From Amphimedon queenslandica (Eukaryota; Porifera; Demospongiae; Haplosclerida; Niphatidae): DNA of 40,767 bases. Shown one piece after another: positions 1 through 13,049 of this stretch; the first letter of the stretch is position 1; each line of letters starts with the position of its first letter. The stretch is taken from contig NW_003546595.1 of NCBI RefSeq assembly GCF_000090795.2, forward strand, positions 25,574-66,340, in the 5' to 3' direction. The position numbers and the translations under genes were made by a program. Under the pieces are notes generated by a model. It was not told the origin of the DNA. It did no database searches and was given only the letters and a program-made list of their open reading frames with translations.

Positions 1-1425
1 ATCCAAACTTGATCGGACTCAGCTCAATATCTCTACACTGCATAAGTACATGTATATGTATCAGGAAATGTAATAAAATTGAGGAGTTTTTAACTTGTCA
101 ATCTTTGTGAAATTTTACAAAAATTTCTGTACTATAGTACAGGGACTTTTGTCCCATTTTTGAACGCATTAAAAAAATCATAGAAAATCCAAACTTGATC
201 GGAATCTGCTCAATCTCTCTACACTGCATAAGTACATGTATATGCATCAGGAAATGTAATAAAATTGAGGAATTTTCTACTCATCAATTATTTTGAAATT
301 TTACAAAAAATCCCTGTACTATAGTACAGGGACTTTTGTCCGATTTTTGTGCAACTTTAAAAAATCATAAAAAATCCAAACTTGATTGGAATCAGCTCAA
401 TATCTCTACACTGCATAAGTACATGTATATGCATTAGGAAATGTAATAAAATGGAGGAATTTTCTACTTGTTAATTTTTGTGACATTTTACAAAAATCTC
501 TGTACTATATATAGTACAGGGACTTTTGTCCAGTTTTTGAACAAATTAAAAAAATCGTAGAAAATCCAAACTTGATCAGAATCAGCTCAATCTCTCTACA
601 CTGCATAAGTACATGTACATGCATCAGGAAATGTAATTAAATTGAGGAATTTTTTACTTGTCAGTTATTTTGAAATTTTACAAAAATCCCTGCACCATAA
701 TAGTACAGGGACTTTTGTCTGATTTTTGAGCAAATTAAAAAAATCATAGAAAATTCCAACTTGATCAGATTCAGCTCAATCTTTCTACACAGCATAAGTA
801 CATATATATGCATCAAGAAATGTAATTAAATTGAAGAATTTTCTACTTATCAATTTTTGTGACATTTTACAAAAACTCTGTACTACAGTACAGGGACTTT
901 TGTCTGACATTTGAGCAACTTCAAAAAATCATAAAAAATCCAAACTTGATCAGAATCTGCTCAATCTCTCTACACTGCATAAGTACATGTATATGCATCG
1001 GGAAATGTAATTAAATTGAGGATTTTTCTACTTGTCAATTTTTGTGAAATTTTACAAAAATCCCTGTACTATAGTACAGGGACTTTTGTCCAATTTTGAA
1101 GGAAATTTTAAAAAATTATAGAAAATACAAACTTGATTGAAATCTGCTGAATCTCTCTACACTGCATAAGTACATGTATATGCATCAGGAAATGTAATTA
1201 AATTGAGGAATTTTCTACATGTCAATTTTTGTGAAATTTTTGAAAAATCCCTGTACTATAGTACAGGGACTTTTGTCCAATTTTCGAGCAACTTTGAAAA
1301 ATCATAGAAAATCCAAACTTGATCGGAATCTGCTCAATTTCTCTACACTGCATAAGTACATGTATATGCATCAGAAAATGTAATAAAATTGAGGAACATT
1401 CTACTTGTCAATTGTGTCACTGTAG
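1..1425 (+). repeat. Family A tandem array, about 185-190 bp unit, seven to eight copies
   Basis: Successive near-identical units each contain, in order, a TTGATCGGAATC-like block, CTCTACACTGCATAAGTACATG, a block like TCAGGAAATGTAATAAAA, a T-rich spacer, and a palindrome centred on CTATAG followed by GGGACTTTTGTCC. The 20-bp palindrome CCCTGTACTATAGTACAGGG is perfect at 312-331, 1062-1081 and 1249-1268 and degenerate in the other units. I see no open reading frame of note. Further copies lie at 4865-5070, 10858-11180 and 35310-35780, so this is a dispersed family that also forms arrays, not only a local satellite. Confidence 0.9.
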
Positions 1426-1684
1426 TCTGTCTCGATGCCTCAAGTTATATATGATAAAGTGGTTGAAGTGAAAGAAAGGTTTGTTTGGTGAGAGATGATT
1501 GTCACATGAACCTGCAATGCACTGTAGTTACTGGGTCTACTGGAGAAAAAGTATTTAATTATTAATTGTCAGCTACTATTATTGTTAATAGGTACATGTG
1601 TGGGAAGATATAGATAAGGACCAGTTAGTAAAGGACTTACAATATCTGCTAGAGGACGGGATTAATAGTTTAGCTGTGGTACTC
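1426..1684 (+). pseudogene. Fragment resembling 5-oxoprolinase/hydantoinase, two exon-like pieces
   Basis: Between the family A array and a hybrid repeat copy lie two coding-like stretches. The first (about 1432-1482) reads MPQVIYDKVVEVKERF. The second, after an AG at 1590, reads VHVWEDIDKDQLVKDL and then LEDGINSLAVVLLYS, ending in a stop exactly where repeat sequence begins. The spacing and residues match the part of 5-oxoprolinase/hydantoinase A that runs from the (E)V.ER(V) strand to the G(V/I).(S/A)(L/V)AV.LL(H/Y)S strand; this is recognition from family knowledge, not a search. No good donor keeps the frame between the two pieces, and nothing continues on either side, so I call it a gene fragment or pseudogene. 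It could also be two exons of a gene whose other exons lie outside the window. Confidence 0.45.
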
Positions 1685-1875
1685 CTTTATTCCTAGGGAC
1701 TTTTGTCCGATTTTGGAGCAACTTTTAAAAATAGCCATAAACTTTAAAAATTGAAGTAGAAATCACCTCAAACTTTCTACACAACATAAGGACATCAATA
1801 TGTATCAGAAAATGTAATAAAAATTTGGGGCGATTTTAGAGGCATTTTTTGGCTAAAGTCCCATGTACTAAATCA
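1685..1875 (+). repeat. Hybrid repeat unit: family A start, family B end
   Basis: The left part (GGGACTTTTGTCCGATTTTG, then GAGCAAC) is family A. The right part (AAAATTGAAGT, CACAACATAAGGACATCAAT, then an AAAATTTGGGG-like block and a GGCATTTTTTGG block) is family B. It links the two families by descent or recombination. Confidence 0.8.
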
Positions 1876-1977
1876 GCAATAAAGGGAGTTTGGCCTTACG
1901 CATAACTAATACACTGTTACACTAAACCCAATTTTAGAATGTATAAATAATTATTTCTTTTATTATTAAAATTTTGA

Positions 1978-2284
1978 TTAATTTAAAGTGTCTTGTATAT
2001 TCCAAGTTGTTTTTCTTGATACTTCATTATAATAATAAACCTTTCCATCATCAGTATTGACCGAATGCCATCCATTACCAGGTTTCAACTAGTTGCAATA
2101 TGAAGATCATCTTAATAATAACTAATGATAACTGGCATTACCTGTGTTGAAGGTTCATTGTCACACATAAGCAGAACTTCTTCATAATTCCATTTGCTGA
2201 TACCAAGATCAGCATTGAAATAAAAGTGACGTTTGGATTTTTGTGAATATCCTCTTTCCCAACCAACAGGCAGTGATAGCTACA

Positions 2285-2366
<82 letters not shown>

Positions 2367-5300
2367 TAACAAGAATGCACTAACCAAAGACACGTCTTCA
2401 ATAGAGGAGTGAGGAGAGCTGGTACTGGATAATCCGCTGATGTTCAGGAGGTTCTCAGACTCAAAACTGACAATGCTTGAAGCACTCTCAGTGAAGGAGG
2501 AGGAGGTCATTCCTTTTCCCAATTTCTCCTTCACTTCTCTCATGGAGAGACACTCACTCATGCTCACTCCTTTATTGCTGCTTCTTGTTAAAGAGGAGGA
2601 GGACGTTACTGCTATCGATGAGTTTGATCTTGTACGACTGGGACCTCCCCCTCCTGTACTGCTCAATGAGTGGTACCGAGTGACCCCTGGGGTCTTGGAA
2701 ATATTCCTAAAGTGACGAGGGGAGGACGTCCTTGGAGGAAGAGGCGGAGTTACCTCTAATTGCGAAGGCTCTCCATCAGTTTCAGAATTCGAATGCAAGA
2801 GGACACACCTTTTACCAGCGGAAGATGATGACCTGGTGACACTGCCTGGTATGGCAATTGGTCTGGAGTTGACATGACTGGATGAAACTGGATTCATCTT
2901 CATGTAGTCATCAGCAGGTCCTAATGGTGATATCTCAGTGATGGGTGATGGTATGGAGCAGGAGGTTGACTGTGATGGTGTTAGTTTCAGTGAAGAGGGA
3001 ACACTGGGAGGTTGCATCAGCACATACTCATCATTAACCTCAATTGAACCGTTGCTGCTAGTTATACTAATGTAGCTGTTGTTACTGCTGCTTCGGTTCC
3101 GTTGTAAGGAGTTTCCTTTTTTGGGCGGTAAAGGAGGAGGGTCCCTTGGAGGGAGAGGAGGGGGAGGGGCTGACGAGCCGCGAGGAGGAACAGGAGGCAG
3201 TTCCAGTATCGATCCTTCTTCACATCCGTCAGGAGAGACCCTACCTCCGTCAAATGAATAGACATCATTCAATACTTGGGACTCTGAAGACGGAGACACC
3301 AGGACTGAGCCTCTGATACCCTCTCTTCCATTTTGTGATGAAATTAATCTTTTCAAAATGATGTATGAATTATCCTTGTTAGTATGATCAACAAGTAAAC
3401 CAGTGATATTATTTTTTAATAAAATATTCTCAATATTAAGCACCCAGTCATAATGCTCTGATGCTGAGTCAGCAATCATTATTAAATCATCACTATTACT
3501 ATTTGTCATTTTTATTATACATTCTCCACCATCATTCCTATACACATTTATCTTATTCATATTCTTAATGATGTGAACTATATCTACTGGTTTACTGTCC
3601 ACCATACACTGTATGAGACCAGAGGATTTCAACACACACCAGAGCTTCCCATAACTGAAAGGAACATCAGATAGGCCTTCTCCTGGTCTAATGGACGCCA
3701 CTGAAGTGACTGGGTCATTAGTTGATACGGATGGATAGTAGGAGCAGGTTAGAAACCCAGCAAAGACTACAGCACCTCCTGAAGAACCTTGCAATAAGAA
3801 CTGGGACGGCTCTTGTCTGGTTGCAGCCTCAATAGCTTCTATCCAACGGAGAGTATCCAACTTATCAATCGTATTGAATAAATACACATCATTATTAGTC
3901 ATCTCAACCTTAATGTACTCACTATATAATGTATAATGTAATGAAGTAATTAGTTGATATAAGTGAGCTTACTTCTTCTTGTCAGTGGTAAGAGACACAA
4001 TGGCTGATCTGAAGTCAAGGAATATCTCAAACTGTTTAATACCTTCATCTTCTTCATCAAGATAACACAGCAGGCTCGAGCCATCAACGATACACCAGTA
4101 CCTCTGCCAGGCACTCCCTCCCCCTCCTCCTCCTCTGGGACTGTTGTTTGATGGCTGACACTCGCTCTTCACCAGGTAACCTTTGGTCTTATAATCCAAA
4201 GCATTCCTGTAGGAGGGCTAGAGAAATAAATAAATTAATAAAATGGATACAAAAATAAATAAATAAATGAATAATAAATACATGTAAATGACTAAATGCT
4301 TACGTTGCTCTTAATGGAGAGGATTACATCCAGCAGAGATTGTTCCGGAGTCTTAACACACAACACAAACTGGGCCACTGGTGACATGTTCCCTTTGATG
4401 GTCATTATCTTTTCTTCAGATTCCAAATATTTGATAGGATCAGTGACATCATCGAGTAGTGCAATAGCATAACTATTAGCAATAACTATTAATTAATAAA
4501 TTAATAATAATAACCACTCTACCTCTTGTGATCCAGATCCCCTTTACCACACTTGACAAGAGACAGCTGGACCACATCAGAGACTGAGCTCTTCTTATTG
4601 CAAACTATAACCACTCGAGGATGGAATGGAGCAACTAATGATGTATATATTCTTACAAGACCTCCACCCTATTCATCAATTAATTCAGTAATCGATTAAC
4701 TCATGCTTACCTTTGTCACCACAGATTGATAAGTAGGCTCCTTTACTTTGAACTTCTTTGATAATCTCCGCTCGGTGCTGAAACTAACAGCTGGTTCATC
4801 ACTTGAATTATTAACATATCTCAATGGCCTCTCATCACTTGTACTACAATAATGAAAACAACAGCATCAGTACAAGTATATTTATCAGAAAATGTAATGA
4901 ATTTGTGAAGAATTTTCTCCATTTCATTTTTGGCAAAATTTGACCAAAATCCCTAATAGTACAGGGCTTTTGTCCAATTTGGACCAACTTTTAAAAATCA
5001 TAAAAAATCTAAACTTTATCGGCATCAGCTCAAATTTTCTACACAACATAAGTACATGTACATGCATACATTATTATTTCTGTTGATACCTTGCCAGCAT
5101 TTTTTCCATTGGATTAAGTAGGAGTGAAACTATTGATGTGAACCCTGGCCTATCAACAGGTGAGACAGACCAGCACTTGCTCATTACTGAATAAAACTCA
5201 TCAAGACAACAAGGTGGCTGTAATAAACGATATCCCTCTGTTACCTAAAGATAAACAACAACATAAACAACAACAACAACAAACAATAAACAACAACACA

Positions 5301-5641
5301 ACAATAATAAATATACTTTTGTCTGCACTTGGTTGTTACTAAAGTTAGCGTAAGGTACAGATCCTGAGGTAACAAACTCGTACAATAAAATACCATAGCT
5401 CCTATAATAATAATAAATATAAATAAATAAACACAGCTAACGGGATAGTACATACCACACGTCACTTTCTTTAGAGAATGTTCCATCATTAAACACCTCA
5501 GGAGGACTCCATCTCACATTAATTAAGTGTCTGTTGGTCAGGGGCACCCCCTCCTGTCTACTAGTACTGAAGTCAGATATCTTAACCTCACCTTCTGCTG
5601 AGACTAACAAGTATGGACCGAGTTAAGAAACATACATCATC

Positions 5642-5711
<70 letters not shown>

Positions 5712-6882
5712 ATTATTATTAATTAGGATATATTTCTTGCTGCTAGGTCACAGTGAAGTATATTCTTAGAATGAATATATTCCATTCCCATGGCAACCTG
5801 ACGTGCATATCTGAATATCTCCACATCACAGAGTTCTCCTTGATGGAGCAAATGTAGCATTGAATGAGGCAGAAGCTCCTAAGGAGGGGGAAGTGTGGGG
5901 TGACAAACCACAAAATGATTCACTCCTTTGTTAAAATCACTTAGTACTACAGGCAGTAATTGTAGAGACAAGGTATCATAACTCAAACTGATGTATATAC
6001 TGATAAGACATGTAGGCCAATCTGTGTACATGACCTTTATAACCCTTTCATACAATATACCTCCTCTTTCCTCTTCTCACTCTCCCCTCCCTCTCTCTCT
6101 CTCTCTCTCTCCTTCTTCTCCCCTCTCTCCCTCCCTCTCACTATGATCAATGAGGTTGGTTCTGATAGCAATGTTGCTCCAATTAATCTTACAATCTGTG
6201 GGTGGGTCAACTGACTATAAATAAATAAATAAATAAATAAAATAAAATAAATAAAATAAAATAAATAAATAACAACATGATGTACCTCAATATATCAAGT
6301 TCTTGTCTAAATGATTTCTTGTCAGTAAGTCTGTTCTCAGGATTGAGTGTCTTAATGGCCACATCTTGTCCTCCTATAGTCCCCTGTATCACATCACCAT
6401 ATTTGGACGATCCAATTATTTTGATGAAATGAAGTGCAGACGAGGGAACGTCCCATCCCAGTGGGTTACCAGTTCCTCTCCTCCGACTAACAATGTCCCT
6501 CATTAATGAGCGTAACTGTTTCAAATTATCTTCAAGATTATCCAAAAATAAATAACTGTCCTATACAACACAGGAAGAATCACTTTCACAATAAACACAC
6601 AATAATACAATAGTTACCTTCTTTACAAAACCAACACTTCTGAGGAGGTCAGTAATCCCAGGCTTATTAATGAACTGTGAGTACAGAAAACATACAATAG
6701 CAACTAGTAATGTCTTCCTTTACTTTGCTGGCAGCTCTGAGCCTCCTGTTCTTCTCATTGGCTGGATCATGGATCACATTGTGAAGTATGGCCAGTAGGA
6801 CTCGAGTAGTTTCAAGAAAGTCTTCCTCCGAGTAGTCCTTGAACCGGTCCCAGACTGAACCACCTGGACCACTAGTCTCCAT
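1978..6882 (-). CDS. PUB - tyrosine kinase - RA - PH - PH - Pro-rich - WW - WW protein
   Basis: Predicted 1194-aa intracellular signalling kinase in 15 exons: 6724-6882, 6618-6674, 6286-6560, 6142-6214, 5732-5878, 5456-5610, 5317-5401, 5090-5244, 4711-4843, 4523-4668, 4304-4472, 3973-4217, 2385-3921, 2142-2279, 1978-2088. Every junction keeps phase. Domains: PUB about 25-98 (LLAILHNVIHDPANEKNRRL, then PGITDLLRSVGF); kinase about 115-365 with Gly loop GSSKYG (122-127), VAIK Lys142, HCDLAARN (230-237), DFS (250-252), RWSPPEV, and CW..SP.DRP; RA about 415-510; PH about 530-635; PH about 645-770; poly-Pro with PPLPPRDPPPLPP near 841-868; YVLM (899) and YMKM (939); WW about 1115-1145 (LPVGWERG...KW) and 1160-1190 (GWHSVNTDDGKVYYYNE...TW). 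No signal peptide or membrane segment. ATG at 6882 is the first in-frame Met of the PUB exon. Kinase, RA and PH identities are strong. That all belong to one gene rests on continuous phase. The role is unknown; YxxM motifs suggest PI3K recruitment. Confidence 0.85.
2287..2364. repeat. AAT trinucleotide run in an intron
   Basis: About 25 AAT units in the intron just upstream of the first WW exon. Similar runs of 40-95 bp occur at 5643-5725, 7915-7958, 11794-11833, 14029-14060, 15127-15224, 27293-27330 and 35918-35961, all in introns or UTR-like flanks, none in the exons predicted here. Confidence 0.9.
4865..5070 (+). repeat. Family A copy inside a kinase-gene intron
   Basis: One degenerate unit with TATTTATCAGAAAATGTAAT, an AATAGTACAGGG(G)CTTTTGTCC block, and CTACACAACATAAGTACATG. 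It fills most of the intron between the kinase and RA-domain parts of the gene (4844-5089). It has the same orientation as every other copy in the window. Confidence 0.85.
5611..5731 (-). other. Probable U12-type AT-AC intron splitting the kinase catalytic loop
   Basis: Read on the minus strand, the intron begins ATATCCTAAT and ends CCATAC. A branch-like TTTCTTAAC lies about 12 nt before the 3' end. No usable GT donor exists here. Only this AT-AC junction rejoins AARN to LLVSAEGEVKISDF, the expected kinase sequence. The rest of the intron is an ATT/AAT run. Consensus for the minor class is ATATCCTT, TTCCTTAAC and a terminal AC. Confidence 0.8.
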
Positions 6883-7060
6883 TAATACAAGCCTCAACAC
6901 TACAGGAGCAGCTACTGCTGGTACTGTATCGTGATAATACCAGAGGGAGAGGGAGAGATGCAAGGACGCAGGCACAGGGCTGAAACACACAAACTTGAGA
7001 ACTTGGATCTCCACGCTCAAAAAGAATATGCTAATTATTTATTCATAGAGTGTTCATTAA

Positions 7061-10451
<3,391 letters not shown>

Positions 10452-10496
10452 TTTGAGAGTGGGTGTGGTCAACCCTATTTGTGGGTGTGGCTGAGA
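10452..10496. promoter_or_regulatory. 45-bp divergent promoter between AFG2A and the HAX1-like gene
   Basis: Only 45 bp separate the two start codons. Within it the 10-mer GTGGGTGTGG occurs twice, at 10459-10468 and 10481-10490, 22 bp apart. GGGTGTGG is the reverse complement of the CACCC box bound by KLF/Sp family factors. No TATA box is visible. Transcription may start inside the coding sequences as annotated, giving very short or overlapping 5' UTRs. Confidence 0.7.
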
Positions 10497-10811
10497 ATGT
10501 TTGGAGTTTTCTCTTCAGTATTTGGAAAAGATTGTTCAGAAATTGAAAGAGATCCAAGAGCAGATCCATTTGATAAGTACTGGTTTGAAATTTATTTTTT
10601 TTAATTCTTTATTAAAATTAGGGAAATATGTAGAACAATGAGACAATTTGAAGAATCTTTTGAAGAAATGACTGACTTCTTTGAAAGAGAAGGTCAGTGG
10701 CTATTGATAGTTATTGATATGATGAGGTCACTGTAGACTCTAATGATGAGCAATGTTATGATGAAAGTCCTGAGTTACTGAGAGGAAATATACTCAATAA
10801 AGTAATACCAT

Positions 10812-10854
<43 letters not shown>

Positions 10855-11688
10855 TTTGGCCAATGTCCCTGTAAGACTTTTGTCTGATTAGAGAAACCTT
10901 TAATATTTATAATAAATCCAATTTTGATTGGAATTAGCTCAAACTTTCTACATAGCATAAGAACATGTATATGTATCAGGAAATGTAATAAAAATGGAGA
11001 ATTCTCTCCTTTTCATTTTTGGCAAAATTTGGCCAAAATCCCTGTACTATAGTACAGGGACTTTTGTCCAATTTTTGAGCAACTTTAAAAATTCGTAAAA
11101 AATGAAATTTTGATCGGAATCAGCTCAACCTTTCTACACAGCATAAGTACATGTATATGTATCAGGAAATGTAATAAAAATAATGTTAACATGCAATTTA
11201 GGATGACTTTCATTGTAAATCACAATTCAAGGATAAAAGTATATAACTTAATCAATTGATCAATTGATTATAGTCTGATAGATCTTGATGATATCGTTGA
11301 AGCTGATCCTAAAGCTCTTGATGACATTTTAAACTCAAGAGGTGATAAAAGGAACAACACTTCTGGTAGAGTCCACTCACAAAGCATTAGAATATCAACT
11401 ACAGTGAGACCTGATGGGGTAAGTCCATTGATAGAGTGTAGCCTCTTTATAATGGACACTTTGAAGGTGTGATTGGTACACTAGGCACAGTCCATTAAAT
11501 GGACGTGTCCGTTACAAAGAGGCTTAGACTCTGTAGTATTATTATTTATTGTTCATAGACTGTAGAATATAAAAGAACTGTCACTGATTCTGACGGAAAT
11601 GAACAGGTAGGGGTTGGCCAGCTGCTGGAGTGGGATATTAGTGTCATTTTGTTTATAGACCACCACTTCAAGCACAAAGAGACAATGA
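10497..11688 (+). CDS. HAX1-like protein
   Basis: Predicted 155-aa protein in seven exons: 10497-10576, 10622-10692, 10737-10801, 11202-11238, 11282-11418, 11559-11606, 11659-11688, all in phase. It starts MFGVFSSVFGKD, has an acidic middle (RQFEESFEEMTDFFERE) and ESPELLRGNILNK, and ends RISTTVRPDG, TVEYKRTVTDSDGNEQ and TTTSSTKRQ. The C-terminal pattern (S.R.ST..RPDG.VE..RTV.DS.G..(E)TT) matches HAX1, whose vertebrate form (about 280 aa) is mainly mitochondrial and anti-apoptotic and partners with HtrA2/PARL. This protein is much shorter, lacking the extended middle region, so MLF-family proteins are an alternative. A family A repeat and a TTTA run lie in the fourth intron-containing gap (10802-11201). 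Phase, not expression data, sets the small exons. Confidence 0.65.
10858..11180 (+). repeat. Family A copies in an intron of the HAX1-like gene
   Basis: Nearly two units, with the perfect palindrome CCCTGTACTATAGTACAGGG at 11040-11059. Preceded by a TTTA tetranucleotide run (10811-10856). Here the host gene is on the plus strand, yet the repeat orientation is the same as in minus-strand host genes. Confidence 0.9.
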
Positions 11689-11793
11689 CTGATGTTAACT
11701 GATGATATCTGTATAATAATGGGATCAACTTATTACCAAATTATAACAATAATTAACAATCAATCTTACTGTATCAATAACAACAACAACAAC

Positions 11794-11833
<40 letters not shown>

Positions 11834-12034
11834 TGAAGGAGGGAAAGAGAGACAGTGCTTACTAAAATAATTAGATATTAAGAATTATGATACAAAAAAG
11901 AATAGAAATTGTTTCAACTCAAACATATTTTGAGCACATTATCCATAACATAATGAGAGTGAGTGTACAGTGCATGAGGTGAATCAGTCACAGAACAATT
12001 CTTTATTTTATTGTAATTAGTAGAAAGAAAGACC
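11689..12034. other. Convergent 3' flanks of the HAX1-like gene and MBD2/3
   Basis: Both neighbours end here. It holds an AAC run and an AAT run (11780-11833). On the minus strand an AATAAA occurs near 12003-12008, just after the MBD2/3 stop, a plausible poly(A) signal. Nothing else is recognisable. Confidence 0.6.
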
Positions 12035-13049
12035 TCACAACGAACTTTGGGCGGCCATTAACTGCTGACGTAGCAAGAGTACCCTTTGCTCTTGAAGCTT
12101 GACATCAGAATCAGTGACTGTCATTGGTAGCACGTTCCCTCCTCCAGTGATACGAGCAGGGATATTGTTAGGATGAGACTTGACTTGATGCTGCTGCTGG
12201 TCCTGATGTATCTGTAATAGTCTAGTACCGCTAGTTACTTTATTATTATTACTAACAGGATGAGACTGGGGTCTCTGTACAGAACTCAATAGACTAGGCA
12301 GTACAGGAGACTGGGGCTGTAGCCCTGAAGGTAGCAACAAAGGAATGCGTGACGATGATACTAGACCATCTGATGGACCATAGCCTGGAGGTGGGATTGG
12401 GTCTGGGTCTAATCTCGAGAGTTCCTTTCCTGTGACGTGATCATTTGGATTTAAAGTATTCAATCTTCGTTCCCATAGCGACTGAACTACCACATTTAAA
12501 GTATGTCCCTTAGAGTCTCCGCCCACTGAGCCACTCCCATTATTGCTCTGTCCTAATATGGTATCCCTCAATTCAGTGTTACCAGCAGGAGGTGACAGTA
12601 ACATTATCGGTAGTTTAATGACTCCACAGGTCCTTCGAACAGGTCCGGAAGGTCTCAGTGGGTTCAGTGACAGTGGTCTAACGGACTGTGGTACTATGTG
12701 CCGCGGGTCAAACCGTTTGACGGTTCCTTGTGGGTTCCGGTCACGAGCTCTTCGCCTGGTCCCGTCCCCCAAACTACCGGCACGACTGAAATCAAAACAC
12801 GTTAGATCGGCATGGTCGCCAAGGAAACGAGCAATCTGTGGCTTTGAGCGGAACTTTTTACCACAAGGACTAAAGACAATAAATGAATTAATTAATAATT
12901 ATTAATGGATGGGATGGTACATACCTGTAATAGTACACGTCAGTCTTCCCAGCAGACATACCATTCTTCCTAACTACAATCTCTCTCCTCCAGCCTGAGG
13001 GAAGACCCTTTGGCTTATGGTCCACTTTCTGTACGTTATCTCCATTCAT
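12035..13049 (-). CDS. MBD2/3: Methyl-CpG-binding domain protein MBD2/3
   Basis: Predicted 319-aa nuclear protein in two exons, 12925-13049 and 12035-12869, split within the MBD (YYY|SPCGKKF). The MBD spans about residues 13-75: LPSGWRREIVVRKNG, SAGKTDVYYYSPCGKKFRSK, QIARFLGD, and CFDF. Lys35 and Tyr39 follow the methyl-CpG-binding MBD2 state, not the His/Phe state of mammalian MBD3; the two DNA-contacting arginines (Arg27, Arg49) are kept. After the MBD comes a basic stretch, then VVVQSLWERRLNTLNPND, matching the p55/MBD2/3 region FWEKRL, a Pro/Gln-rich linker, and a final coiled coil VTDSDVKLQEQRVLLLRQQL like the one that binds p66/GATAD2. MBD2/3 is a subunit of the NuRD complex, so NuRD recruitment to methylated DNA is the likely role. 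One MBD2/3 gene would be the ancestral state. Divergent from the next gene by 256 bp. Confidence 0.92.

Noticed and set aside
1..1425. Possible CRISPR-like array because of a palindrome at regular spacing
   Set aside because: The spacers are not unique; the whole 185-bp un it is repeated, and the genome is clearly eukaryotic with spliced genes.
2287..2364. Long poly-Ile, poly-Tyr or poly-Leu reading frames through trinucleotide runs, here and at 5643, 7915 and 15127
   Set aside because: These are AAT/ATT microsatellites inside introns; splice sites on both sides exclude them.
3079..3261. Gly-rich plus-strand open frame opposite the poly-Pro exon
   Set aside because: It is the complement of the proline-rich coding sequence and has no independent support.
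7018..7020. Upstream extension of the kinase N terminus to residues before Met at 6882
   Set aside because: The upstream frame lacks an ATG, and the extra residues do not extend the PUB match. An unseen 5' exon cannot be excluded but AFG2A occupies the sequence just upstream.
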